IMG/VR virus record: IMGVR_UViG_3300025131_000222
Location: 1-33,719 of that record
Source: a virus
Strand: one strand, 5' to 3'
DNA length: 33,719 nucleotides
Shown: piece by piece, positions 1 through 9,200 of the stretch
Position numbering within the stretch: position 1 is the stretch's first letter
How the letters are laid out: each line of letters begins with the position of its first letter
Program-made: the position numbers and the translations under genes
The notes under the pieces: model-generated
Told to the model about the DNA's origin: nothing
The model's input: the letters and a program-made list of their open reading frames with translations, nothing else
The model's database searches: none

Positions 1-1534
1 TTGTTGCAATACCAACATTCTTAGTAGTACTAACTCCTATAGAATTAGAAGCCCAAGTTCCACCAGCTCCAACACTTACAGTAGAAAACTTAAACTTATG
101 TCCAGATGATTGAGAAGTATCAACCTTTAAATACATTCCATCATAAGCACTAATATTAGTAGCAATACCAGCAATATCATCCAAATATTGTAAATCTACT
201 GCTCCACCACCACCAAAAGTTGCTAATTGTTGAGAAACTCTATTAACAAATAATTTATAATGTTGTTGTAAATCTGCTAAGGTAGCAAATTTCTGGTCTA
301 AGGGAGTAAGGGGATCTTTATAAGGTCCAACAGATTGTTCTTCATTGGGAGGTATATTAAGAAGACCTTCTTGAACACTCCTCAACTCTTCAACAATCTT
401 ATATAATTCAGAAATATTAAGACTTTTCTCTTCAATTCTTTTATCAATTACAGATAAATCTTTTTTCAAATCCTTAATAGGATTATCATAATATTTTACT
501 TCGGGAAGGTTATCAATTTCTTCTTTTAATCCTTCAAAATAAGTTGTAAGAAGTTTATTCTCATGATGATTTTTCTCTTTAAAAACATCTATTTCTTTCT
601 CAATATTTTGCTTGGTCTCATTAAGCTTACTTAATACATTTTTCTTTAATTTCCTATCATCATCCTTAAATTGATCGTGATGATCCCAAATTCTTATAGC
701 AGCTTCTTTTAATTCCTTATAAATCTTATCTTTAGTATCTACTAAATCTTCATTAAGTTTTTTAATATCTACCTTTGATTCAAATTCTTTAGTTTCAATA
801 GTTTCTGAAAGTTCATTAACTTCCCTGTCTATTCTATTTTTAATAGATTTTATATTATCTCCAACTTTTATAAAATCATCATCAATTACACTAAAAGTCT
901 TTCCAATCCAAGAGAAATCTGGAACTTCATTAACTTGATTAACCCATTTTGGGAAAGTTGGGATTTCATCCCTAATTACCTGAAGTTCTTCTTTTATAGT
1001 TTGAAGTTCTTCTTCATAATACTTTGGTTCAGGAAGATTAGTTATTTCCTGTTGAATAAAATCTATCTTATTCTCAATATTCTCTACTTGCTCATCATAA
1101 TATTTTATCTCTGGTATATCAGCAGCATTTTGATTTATTTCTGTTCGTACTGAATCAATCTGTTCATAAATTGCTTCTATTTCATGTTTAGGTATCTCTG
1201 CTCTTACTCGATTTATTTCCTCTTCAAGTGCTTCTAATTCTTTATCATAATATTTAATTTCAGGAATATCTGGAATAGATTCCCTAACATTATTAACCAG
1301 ACGAACTAATTCTGACCATTCAGGCGCTTTTACAACATCTGTTACTTCTAGGAAAGCATTTCCTTCTGCATCATCAATAGTTTGATTGTCCTCTTCTATT
1401 ACTTCAGGACTAGTAAACTCTTGAATTGATGGTAATTCTTCTTCTGTTAAAAAATCACTAATAGATGGCAAATCATCTGAACTGTCAGAATAATCTTCTA
1501 TTGAAGGTAAGTTTTCGTCATTAATATCTGACAT
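1..1534 (-). CDS. Partial coiled-coil, fibre-like structural protein (C-terminus beyond the window)
   Basis: The reading frame is open from an ATG at 1534 to the left edge (511 codons seen, no stop), so the C-terminus is missing. It follows gp16 by 48 bases. Residues 1-50 are acidic and hold three short motifs of the form LPSI-x-[ED]-[FY] at about 9, 22 and 34. Residues 70-390 are charged, heptad-like coiled coil (Glu/Lys/Ile/Leu rich) with four copies of [IL]PE-x-KYY[DE] around residues 90, 140, 167 and 343. A GGGG hinge at 441-444 leads into a LQYLDDI segment and a glycine/serine/threonine-rich beta region resembling marine T4-like fibre and virion proteins. I infer an elongated virion component, perhaps a fibre or whisker; the exact role is unknown. 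T4 has gene 17 directly after gene 16, so this gene is an addition at that site. Confidence 0.75.
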   Translation of the reverse strand, partial: MSDINDENLPSIEDYSDSSDDLPSISDFLTEEELPSIQEFTSPEVIEEDNQTIDDAEGNAFLEVTDVVKAPEWSELVRLVNNVRESIPDIPEIKYYDKELEALEEEINRVRAEIPKHEIEAIYEQIDSVRTEINQNAADIPEIKYYDEQVENIENKIDFIQQEITNLPEPKYYEEELQTIKEELQVIRDEIPTFPKWVNQVNEVPDFSWIGKTFSVIDDDFIKVGDNIKSIKNRIDREVNELSETIETKEFESKVDIKKLNEDLVDTKDKIYKELKEAAIRIWDHHDQFKDDDRKLKKNVLSKLNETKQNIEKEIDVFKEKNHHENKLLTTYFEGLKEEIDNLPEVKYYDNPIKDLKKDLSVIDKRIEEKSLNISELYKIVEELRSVQEGLLNIPPNEEQSVGPYKDPLTPLDQKFATLADLQQHYKLFVNRVSQQLATFGGGGAVDLQYLDDIAGIATNISAYDGMYLKVDTSQSSGHKFKFSTVSVGAGGTWASNSIGVSTTKNVGIAT

Positions 1535-1582
1535 TTCTATAGTATGAGTATCTAAGGTACTTTGGGATTTCTCTCCCCCCTA

Positions 1583-1969
1583 CTATTTAGATGTATTTTG
1601 ACCTTTCAACAATTTTTGTAAATCTGCTGTAGATCCTACAAATAAAGCATTATTAACTGTAGTTGGTCCCTTAGTTTCTTGTTCTTCATTAACATCTTTC
1701 AACTTCTTCTGAAGATCCATCAATTTATCAGTTGCATCAGAAACACTCTTAATCAACTGACCTGCTACTTCATATGCTCTAGGCATTTCACTCTCTTGAG
1801 CAAGTTCAAGAATACCATTAATTGCCTCTTGACCTTTTTCTATTATAGAATATAAATTACCCCTTGTATATTCATAATCCTTTTCGATATCGTCTTTAGT
1901 TAATCTATCAGGTTTTTGTATACCCACAGATTCTGTTTGTTCAACTATGACATCAGTTACATCATGCAT
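1583..1969 (-). CDS. gp16: Small terminase subunit gp16
   Basis: Predicted T4-type small terminase, which binds DNA and stimulates the gp17 packaging motor during headful packaging. It has 128 residues against 164 in T4. The central region (about 26-95) is a long helical hairpin with the family-typical DYEYTRGNLY near residue 31 and PRAYEV at 63-68. The C-terminus carries NNALFVGSTADLQKLLKG (106-123), a tail segment I recognise from marine T4-like gp16 proteins. The start ATG at 1969 lies 10 bases after the gp15 stop, with GGGA just upstream serving as a weak ribosome site. Its place after gp13-gp14-gp15 is exactly the T4 order. gp17 should lie beyond the left edge, past the coiled-coil gene. 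Confidence 0.92.
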   Translation of the reverse strand: MHDVTDVIVEQTESVGIQKPDRLTKDDIEKDYEYTRGNLYSIIEKGQEAINGILELAQESEMPRAYEVAGQLIKSVSDATDKLMDLQKKLKDVNEEQETKGPTTVNNALFVGSTADLQKLLKGQNTSK

Positions 1970-1979
1970 GGATCATTCC

Positions 1980-2987
1980 CTAAAATACACTTCCATCAAA
2001 TCCAAAGTCATCACCAACCTCAATAAGATCTGCATCCGCACTAGTGATCTCATATACTTTTGCTCCTAAAACATGCTCTTGAGCAGTAGTATTAAATTGA
2101 CCCCTCTTGACTGTTAAGTCATTTCCAGAAATCTTATCAATATAAATGTTCTCCTGACCAACGTAGATATTAGTATTAACTGTAAGTGCTTCAGCATTAT
2201 CTACTGTGATAACAGTTTCAGTCAAATCAACATTCTCAGACAAGAATGTCTTATCATCACCATCATAATCCTTAGTTGCCTTAGGAACAACACTATAAGT
2301 AACATCCCTATCATATGCACCAGTTGCTCTGTTACCAGCAATATATCCAATTTGAACCTTCCTAACAACGTCACTAGATACATCAGTAACAGGACCATAT
2401 AGGTAAGTTTTAGCAGTAAATCTTAAAGTATAAAGAAGTGCCCTTCTAGTATCGAAATTACCTTCATAATCATCTTCCATAGTAACTGAATCAAGATTAA
2501 CAGCTACATCTTTTTTATCATTTGCATTATCACCAGTCAGAAATTTAATAGGAATTTGATATGCCGGTTGAAAATAAGGAAGAATTTGTTCTATAATTTG
2601 TAATGCATCATCATTCAACTTTGTCATTACACTTAATTCAATATTCATATTATATGGAACTGGAAGATATGCTTTCTTTACTTGGGTTCCATCACTAGGA
2701 TTAGTTACATAGAATTGTTGTGTCTGAGTAGATTTTCTAGTAGGATCATATTGTAAACCATTGAATTCAAATGACATTCTTGGAAGAGTCATCTGAATGG
2801 GTTTATTTAAATCTGCTTGCTGCTCTAGTCTGGCAAGAAATTTTTGAGTTGGCCCATAAGCAAGAGGAACTTTGATAACACTTACTGTATTATCATTATT
2901 CGTATGCTTGATCTCCAATCCATTGAAAAGAGAACCAAAAGATATAATAACAGATCTAAAAATCTCGTTATAAAAATACTCAAACAT
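1980..2987 (-). CDS. gp15: Tail sheath stabiliser / tail completion protein gp15
   Basis: In T4, gp15 forms the terminator ring that caps the tail tube and sheath and joins the tail to the neck. The N-terminal 240 residues match this family: a FEYFYNEIFR start, the PLAYGPTQKFLARLEQ segment (41-56), the MTLPRMSFE strand (66-74) and the EDDYEGNF-RRALLYTL segment (171-188). The protein has 335 residues against 272 in T4. The excess is one module at about 248-314 (IYVGQENIYI, then TVKRGQFNTTAQEH), inserted before the conserved acidic tail EVGDDFGFDGSVF. The same module type occurs in the DUF4815 protein and the giant protein. A 44-base gap separates it from gp14 and holds no clear promoter. Confidence 0.92.
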   Translation of the reverse strand: MFEYFYNEIFRSVIISFGSLFNGLEIKHTNNDNTVSVIKVPLAYGPTQKFLARLEQQADLNKPIQMTLPRMSFEFNGLQYDPTRKSTQTQQFYVTNPSDGTQVKKAYLPVPYNMNIELSVMTKLNDDALQIIEQILPYFQPAYQIPIKFLTGDNANDKKDVAVNLDSVTMEDDYEGNFDTRRALLYTLRFTAKTYLYGPVTDVSSDVVRKVQIGYIAGNRATGAYDRDVTYSVVPKATKDYDGDDKTFLSENVDLTETVITVDNAEALTVNTNIYVGQENIYIDKISGNDLTVKRGQFNTTAQEHVLGAKVYEITSADADLIEVGDDFGFDGSVF

Positions 2988-3031
2988 CGTCCTATTCTAG
3001 GGGGATATAATACTATTTAACAACTTTTTAA

Positions 3032-4465
3032 CTAAGGCATTCCAAAAGGATTGGTCTGAGTGAAATCTATAATATCATCTGCTGCTGATTCTATTACATC
3101 ATTATCTGCAAATGGATCTACCAAATCATCAGTATTAACCTTCCTAATTGTATAAGTGGCTCCAGAAGATTGTCCTATAATTACTTCCCCACTACCAAAT
3201 GTTCCAGCAACAATCCCAATTTCAAGTTGATTATTATCAGCATCCCATTCCTTAACACGTGCCTCAGTTCCACTATCAATTCCTTTAACAACTTCATTAA
3301 AGAGGAATGTTCCTTTGCCCATAGTGGCACCTACACCAGCAGGATTTTGAACTGTTACTATACCAACATGAGGTTGAGCAGCACTATATCCAGTGCCAGG
3401 ATTGATAATATATGCTGTAGTTAGTATACCTGCTACATTAGCATGAGCGATACCATATGCATAATGAGCAGTAGGACCACTAAATGCTGTTCCAGGTTGA
3501 CCAAAGGTAATAGTTGGATTAGCAGTATATCCAGCACCAGGAGTACTTGCGATACTAATAGTTTGAATAGATCCAGTAGTTGTAGCAATTCCCACAGTTG
3601 CTGCTGCTCCAACACCACCTCCACCTTGAATAGTTACAGTAGGAGCTTCTGTATATCCAGAACCTGCATTAGTAAGTAAAATAGCAGCAACTTTGCCTCC
3701 AAACAATCCATCACAATTAACAAAATCATTAGTTATAGAAGCAACACCCACCGCGGTGGTTCCACCTGCAGGAGCAGAAGAGAATCCAATAATAGGTGGC
3801 ATAGTATAACTATTACCCATATTGGTTATAGTAACTCTATTAATAGCACCACTGCTTGCTATAGAAACTGATGCTGCTGCAGTAGTAGCTGTTCCTATTA
3901 AAGTAAGAGTTTGAATATAACCTAGTTGTTCTATCTCATCATCAATAGTATCAATACCAGTATCAATAGTTTCATCCTCATATCTATAGAGTTCACATCT
4001 CAATTGATAAACATAATTCTTTCTTAATTGATAAAAAGGTTGCTCATGCTCTACATACTTAATTTCAAATAACCTATCGCCTAAAGGAAAATATATAAGA
4101 TCTCCTTCTTTAGGTCTAGTTGATAACTCAACATTAGGTAAATTCTTAATTAAAGGTTGAATATAAGTTTCCCATCTATCTCTTGAAATAATCAAGGTAA
4201 GATCATCTTGCTCTTGTATTCCAAATTTAGAAAGAATAGTTCCTTGACCACCATATCCCTCATAATTATCAACATATGCTTCTAATGGATATGCATCATC
4301 AAATTTTGACTCAATAACTTCTTTTATAACAGTAGCTTTGGAAACATATTTACGAGGCATATAATAGCATTCCACGCCATACATCTTCAATTGTTCATCT
4401 ATAAGATTCTGAAGTAGTCCTTGTTCGCTTTTCGAACCATTAAGGAAGTATGGATTAAGTACCAT
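3032..4465 (-). CDS. gp14: Neck protein gp14 with a large repeat insertion
   Basis: gp14 forms part of the neck joining the filled head to the tail. Residues 1-185 carry the family signature: NPYFLNGSKSEQGL at 4-17, the YYMPRKYV region near 34-41, GDLIYFPLGDRLFEI at 121-135, and EQPFYQLRKNYVYQLRCELYRYEDE at 141-165. The conserved C-terminus DPFADNDVIE...DFTQTNPFGMP is intact. Between them (about 187-443) is an insertion with four glycine-tyrosine repeats (NSYTMPP 218, GSGYTEAP 268, GAGYTANP 310, GTGYSAAQ 357), followed by a different GEVIIGQSSGA module at 426-436. Total length is 477 residues; without the insertion it would be about 220, near T4's 256. The gap to gp13 is 4 bases. Confidence 0.92.
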   Translation of the reverse strand: MVLNPYFLNGSKSEQGLLQNLIDEQLKMYGVECYYMPRKYVSKATVIKEVIESKFDDAYPLEAYVDNYEGYGGQGTILSKFGIQEQDDLTLIISRDRWETYIQPLIKNLPNVELSTRPKEGDLIYFPLGDRLFEIKYVEHEQPFYQLRKNYVYQLRCELYRYEDETIDTGIDTIDDEIEQLGYIQTLTLIGTATTAAASVSIASSGAINRVTITNMGNSYTMPPIIGFSSAPAGGTTAVGVASITNDFVNCDGLFGGKVAAILLTNAGSGYTEAPTVTIQGGGGVGAAATVGIATTTGSIQTISIASTPGAGYTANPTITFGQPGTAFSGPTAHYAYGIAHANVAGILTTAYIINPGTGYSAAQPHVGIVTVQNPAGVGATMGKGTFLFNEVVKGIDSGTEARVKEWDADNNQLEIGIVAGTFGSGEVIIGQSSGATYTIRKVNTDDLVDPFADNDVIESAADDIIDFTQTNPFGMP

Positions 4466-4469
4466 AATC

Positions 4470-5336
4470 TTAACCTATCAAATCTAAAGGTGGAAGTTCA
4501 TAAGTACTGAGCATGCTTTGCTTAATTTCATCAATTTCTCTTTGACCATCATCATAAAGTTGTCTTCCATTAAATTCAATACCACCAGGAAGTTTTACAC
4601 CTTGGAATTTAATAAGATTTTGTCCCCATTGCTTCTTAAATAATGCAGTAGTATAAGGCTTTAAGAACGAATCATTCCACACTCTTGGAAAATCAGCAGG
4701 ATCTACAGTCCTCCAACAATCAATGATAATAAAATCACCAGCATTAATGTCACTCCAATCAACATCCATGTACAATCTATCTTGTCTCTGATTAAATCTA
4801 ATTTGCTTATGAGTATTTAAGAGGAAATTCATAGTTTCCAAATAACTCATTGTCATAGAATATGATAATAAGTCAGTCTGTCCCCAGTAATAAATATCAT
4901 TCAAAAATAATTGATATTTAAAACTAAACATGTTGCTAACGTTCATTGATTGAGCGTTATCATATTGAAAGATTTTATTAATTCCTATAACTGCATTGGG
5001 AATAGGTATATAATTACTATTTTCGTACCAATTAAAATCTGTACTCCCCTTAGTGGGCATACTTTGCGTAACAGTGGTAGTTGTTATCCCTGTTTCTGAT
5101 TTGCCAGATGGAGCTCCAGGAGGTCTTGCTTCTCCTCTCAAAATATCGTCATCTGTTATCTGATATTTCAAATAACACTGTTGAACCCCATCAAAATGTC
5201 TTTCATAAAAGAATTGCAGAGCATCATCAATCAAATCTTCGCACTGCTCTGAAGCAAGGTTAATGTCCAACACAGGAGCACCTAACTTCCTTAGCACGTA
5301 TTCTTTAAATTCGGTTCGTGTAGTAGGTTGCGCCAT
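4470..5336 (-). CDS. gp13: Neck protein gp13
   Basis: gp13 forms the ring, with gp14, that connects the head portal to the tail. The protein has 288 residues against 309 in T4. The N-terminus matches the family: TEFKEYVLRKLGAPVLDIN (8-26), then an acidic helix with DLIDDALQFFYERHFDG. The C-terminal third has the characteristic segment ALFKKQWGQNLIKF, then GVKLPGGIEFNGRQL (about 232-262). Unlike gp14 and gp15 it carries no repeat insertion; only a short Ser/Thr/Gly-rich loop near 75-100 looks variable. AAAGGA lies about 15 bases before the ATG. A NATAAATA motif at 5359-5366 could serve as a late promoter for gp13-gp16. Confidence 0.92.
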   Translation of the reverse strand: MAQPTTRTEFKEYVLRKLGAPVLDINLASEQCEDLIDDALQFFYERHFDGVQQCYLKYQITDDDILRGEARPPGAPSGKSETGITTTTVTQSMPTKGSTDFNWYENSNYIPIPNAVIGINKIFQYDNAQSMNVSNMFSFKYQLFLNDIYYWGQTDLLSYSMTMSYLETMNFLLNTHKQIRFNQRQDRLYMDVDWSDINAGDFIIIDCWRTVDPADFPRVWNDSFLKPYTTALFKKQWGQNLIKFQGVKLPGGIEFNGRQLYDDGQREIDEIKQSMLSTYELPPLDLIG

Positions 5337-5358
5337 TTAACACAAGTATCCTTTGATA

Positions 5359-5366
5359 TATTTATG
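5359..5366 (-). promoter_or_regulatory. Possible T4-type late promoter before gp13
   Basis: The minus strand reads CATAAATA here, matching the NATAAATA form of the T4-like late promoter. It overlaps the stop codon of the 213-aa gene and ends 22 bases before the gp13 start, a sensible place to begin a neck/packaging transcript. In DNA this AT-rich, an 8-base match is weak evidence alone. Confidence 0.35.
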
Positions 5367-6003
5367 GTGCAGAAGAAACTCCTGATAGAACTAATACGTT
5401 TCCAGAAGCAATCCTATAAGTAGATGCTGCTGTACCAGCTCTTGTAAATGTAACAGCAGTACCTGGTAAAATCTCAGCAGAATGTGTATGAGCAGTTCCT
5501 ATAGTAATAGTACTAGTGGTGACTGCAATACCTGTAACATAGATATCTGACAATGCAGACCCCACTGACATTGAATCACCAACTGCTACATCTGTTACTT
5601 TATTAACTATAAAATTAACACTTCCCACCCCTACAGTATGTCCCACAGCTACGCCAGTATTGAGGATAGTATCTGTAGCACCACCTGCTTTAACTAAAAT
5701 ATCATAATCATATCTACCACCTGCTAATCCATTAGTACCACTAGCATCTAATGAAATCTTAAATTCTCCTGCCGCTGCACTTGTAAATCCAACAGTAAAA
5801 GTAGCTGCTGCTATAGTTGTGGATCCTGTTCCAATGCTCTTCCTCATCTGAGAAGAACCACTATAATTAGTAAAATCAAAATTAGTTTTATCTGTATTCT
5901 TAACTTTAAAAGTTTCCTCAAAAGTTGCTCCAGTGTTAATAGTTACATTGGCACCGTAGGAAACCCCAGCGTTAGGATCAAAAATGATGTTTTTATTAGC
6001 CAT
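5362..6003 (-). CDS. BppU-like virion structural protein with an inserted module
   Basis: Residues 1-112 resemble the immunoglobulin-like N-terminal domain of phage baseplate upper proteins and related neck or fibre adaptors: a strand with GATFEETF (25-32), a DFTNYSGSSQMRKS segment (43-56), then GEFKISLDASGTNGLAGGRYDYDI (79-102). The last 20 residues (TYRIASGNVLVLSGVSSAP) look like the final strand of that same domain. About 80 residues between them (113-192) form a Val/Thr/Gly-rich insertion with GDSMSV and STITIGTAHTHS, like modules in neighbouring structural genes. I infer a virion protein, perhaps taking the place of T4 fibritin (wac), which precedes gene 13 in T4. The start overlaps the end of the 75-aa gene by 8 bases. 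Confidence 0.7.
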   Translation of the reverse strand: MANKNIIFDPNAGVSYGANVTINTGATFEETFKVKNTDKTNFDFTNYSGSSQMRKSIGTGSTTIAAATFTVGFTSAAAGEFKISLDASGTNGLAGGRYDYDILVKAGGATDTILNTGVAVGHTVGVGSVNFIVNKVTDVAVGDSMSVGSALSDIYVTGIAVTTSTITIGTAHTHSAEILPGTAVTFTRAGTAASTYRIASGNVLVLSGVSSAP

Positions 6004-6223
6004 TTGCCTCTAAAAAAGTTTTAAGCATAATTTTAATATCTTTTAAATCACCCTTCACATCATCCAAATCACCTTCAAGTGATTCTAATCTTTCTTGATC
6101 TGCAAAAAGTTTATTTCTATTGTGAATATACTTTTGATAATCAGAAGTGTTGGTATTCACGATAGCTCCCGTAGAAGTATCTTTATAAAAACCATCATGA
6201 TCCTTGACTTTAATTAATGCCAT
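5996..6223 (-). CDS. Small coiled-coil protein conserved in marine T4-like phages
   Basis: A 75-residue protein. Its N-terminal half, DHDGFYKDTSTGAIVNTN at 8-25, then DYQKYIHNRN, resembles a small conserved protein of marine T4-like phages. The second half (about 37-72) is a regular heptad coiled coil (LFADQERLESLEGDLDDVKG), suggesting an oligomeric linker or assembly factor. Its ATG overlaps the stop of the DUF4815 gene (TAATG), and its end overlaps the 213-aa gene by 8 bases, so the three are probably translationally coupled. No function is known to me. A virion or assembly role is inferred only from position. Confidence 0.65.
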   Translation of the reverse strand: MALIKVKDHDGFYKDTSTGAIVNTNTSDYQKYIHNRNKLFADQERLESLEGDLDDVKGDLKDIKIMLKTFLEANG

Positions 6224-9200
6224 TATGCTAATGCAAGGGCTCTAAGATTTCTCACTTTGGGAACATAAGCTTGATTGGTACTGGTTCCAATAATCTTAAT
6301 CCTAAATGAATTATATGAAGGCAATCTATCTATAGTAAATTGCATTTCTCTAAACATACCTTGCGATGGAACTGGTTGAAAAGAATCAGTCCTAGCAAAC
6401 GACTTATCTGACTTTCCATCACTGTTAGATTTATTAATAATCACTCCTTCTCTGTCTTGATTTAAATTACTAAATCCAGGGAAAGGAGTAAATATGACTT
6501 CATCGACTAATGTATTCTGATCCAAAGCATAGAATACTCTTAAATCATTAGAATTATTCACATAAGCATCTAAAATAACCTTTAATGAAGTGGAAGGATT
6601 CTCAAGTGCAATATTCTTACTAACATAGAAGAATCTACAAGGATCATCAGGTACACCTTTAACCTTATAATTGGTAGCAAAATTATCTATAGGAGAATTA
6701 ACCCTATTTGTGATAAATTTACACGATGCTTGATCCAAATCGATCATAGGAGACAATTTTGGATTTCCAGTACTCAAACTCATATTCACAGTAAGAGATT
6801 TATATCCAGGAAGGGATCCCAAATAAGTTTCTTCATTAATTCTAGAAGCAACAATTCTTGGAGAATCAAAATAATTAGGCTGATTAATAGTAATATCTTG
6901 GAATCCCTTATCTACAAAGGAAGATTCAATTCCATCAATACTAGTACCACTTACTGTTCTGATGGCTGCAGTCACATTAGTAGCAGTTGGTGCTATCACA
7001 TTAAAGCTCGGTATTACTTCCTCAAATGGGATGTTATATGTTGCTTTAGCATTAACCCCTCCACTAGATTTAGTGCTATTAAAATGAAGTGATGGCAAAC
7101 TGCCTGCTGCACCTGTTCTATTCTCACCATTACTAGCCATATCAATCTTCACATAATAGGTATCCAAAGTAATAGGATCATCTACAGTTACTTCATTGAG
7201 ATTATGATTTGTATTAATTCTCCTTAGAGAAATACCATCCATCTCATACTTATAAACTTGATCATCTGCTGCATGATTAGCAGCAATAGTTCCTTCTTGT
7301 GCTCTGGTAATTCCTGTTAGAGTAGCCCCAGAAACTCCTGTATATTTAATAATTTCTTCTCCAATCTTAACATAACCAGCATTGGTAGATCCAACTGCTA
7401 CATTTTCAAATGCAGCAAAATTAGTAGTAGCACCTATACCAATTGCAGATGTAGTAGTATTAAGAATAGCAGCACTTAAAGTTGATGGAGAAACATCAGA
7501 CCCTACACCTTTTAAAGTGACCACATTACCATCAGTATGCATGCCATGATTTCTATGGAAAATCTTCATATGAAGACCATCAGTTAAGGTTCTAATTGGT
7601 GATTGTGGAATAACAGCTCCACTCTTACCAACAGAATAATTCATGGTAGTGGTTACTCCAACACTATTTTGATGTTTTAAGTAATCAGAAGAACCTGTTG
7701 TAAATTCACCTTGAACTCCAACCAACCTCAATTCATTTGGTCCTGCAATAGAGGAAACTGAAAGTCTCATTCCAGATCCAGTTGTAGTTGCACCAATTGA
7801 AGTTACGGTTAACATATCACCAACAACATATCCTTTACCACCAACAGAGGTAACAGTAGCTGCCACTGCTATTCCATTCTTCACAGTTATATTTGCTGTA
7901 GCATCAATACCACTTCCAGTAAGGGTCTTAAGAGAAACACCTGGATAGAAACAATTACCAGCCAAAGGAGTATATCCAATACCAGTATTAGTTAATCCTA
8001 AAGTTCCAGTTGCTGATCCACCATATCCAACAAAAATTCCAGATGCAGTTGTATTCTGTTGCGTAACCTTACTACCTGCTATTAAACTAGTATCTTGCAA
8101 TACAGTATTAACACCCACTCTAATGTCATTACTATATGGAATTAATCCATCACTCTTAATCCTTTCCATTTCAACATCGAGTGGAGGATTAAAGAATTGA
8201 ACATTTCCATTTGAAACGAAATTAGCACGATACAGTTTAAACTTAAGATCTTCGTATTGACTTGGAGTCCAAGTAGAACCTGTTTGTGATTTAAAGAGAG
8301 ATCCTAAAAGAGTTTGTGTAGAAACCAATGTCTGTCCAGATTCTCCTTGATCTAAAGTTGTTACATCAACTTCACCTAATCTAGAAATCCAAACTCTATA
8401 TTCTGTTGCATTGGAAAGAATTGCCAAAGCATATTCTTTCTTTCCATTAAGATATACTGGATAATCAAACTTAATATTAGTAGGAATAGTAGCATCTTGA
8501 GAAGTGCTAATATTATTAGGATCTACCGTTACTTGAGATCCTGCTATGTATTTTGTAACCGGCATTCCCAATTCCACTTCACGCATTTGAATATAAACAG
8601 GTCCACTAATGTCAACGGACTGGAAGAATACATCCACACTACTTATAAAGACTCCTTCACTATCATCAACAGTGAAAGATTGAGCAAGAGGATCTAAGTA
8701 TTCTCCAGTAGTTTCTGTAACGCTAGGCAATGTTGTTGATGCAGAAGCACTATCGCTATCACCTATAGTTCTAGTTTGTAGAAGATCAGGATTAGTCTCA
8801 GAAGTATCTACACTAACTTCTGCATTTCTAAGCGAAAGTGTAACTTCTTCACTATGATCTATATCACCTTGAGAGTAGAAAGTTTCTTCTGCAGCAGTGC
8901 TAAACAAACCAGTTATGGTACTATTAGTTTCACTACTGCTAAGCCTTAATCTATTTCTACCAGTTTCAAATGTTGGATTTTGAGTATTAGTAGCATCAGG
9001 AATTCTAAGAGAACCAATTAAAGTTCCTATCTGATCTGTCATCATACCAAGACCAGTTATTGTTGCCTGTGCTCCACTTGTCTGCCCTATAAGGGTCATT
9101 CCTGCAGCAAGATAACCACCTTGAGATGCATTTTCTTCAGCAGCCAAAGTATTAGTGTCAATATTTAAAATAGTAGAACTTTCAGAATAGGATGCAGGAA

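Noticed and set aside
935-1153. Plus-strand frame coding a very hydrophobic 72-residue peptide
   Set aside because: It is antisense to the coiled-coil gene. Glu and Lys codons (GAA, AAA) read backwards give Phe/Leu/Ile, which explains the hydrophobicity. No ribosome site or context supports it.
2988-3031. Possible promoter (TTAAATAG, TATTATA) between gp14 and gp15
   Set aside because: Matches to late or sigma70 patterns are poor and the 44-base gap is simply AT-rich.
3433-3679. Leu/Val-rich minus frame and Ser/Cys-rich plus frame within gp14
   Set aside because: Both are alternate-frame readings of the GxGY repeat insertion; the gp14 frame is continuous through it and both conserved ends are in that frame.
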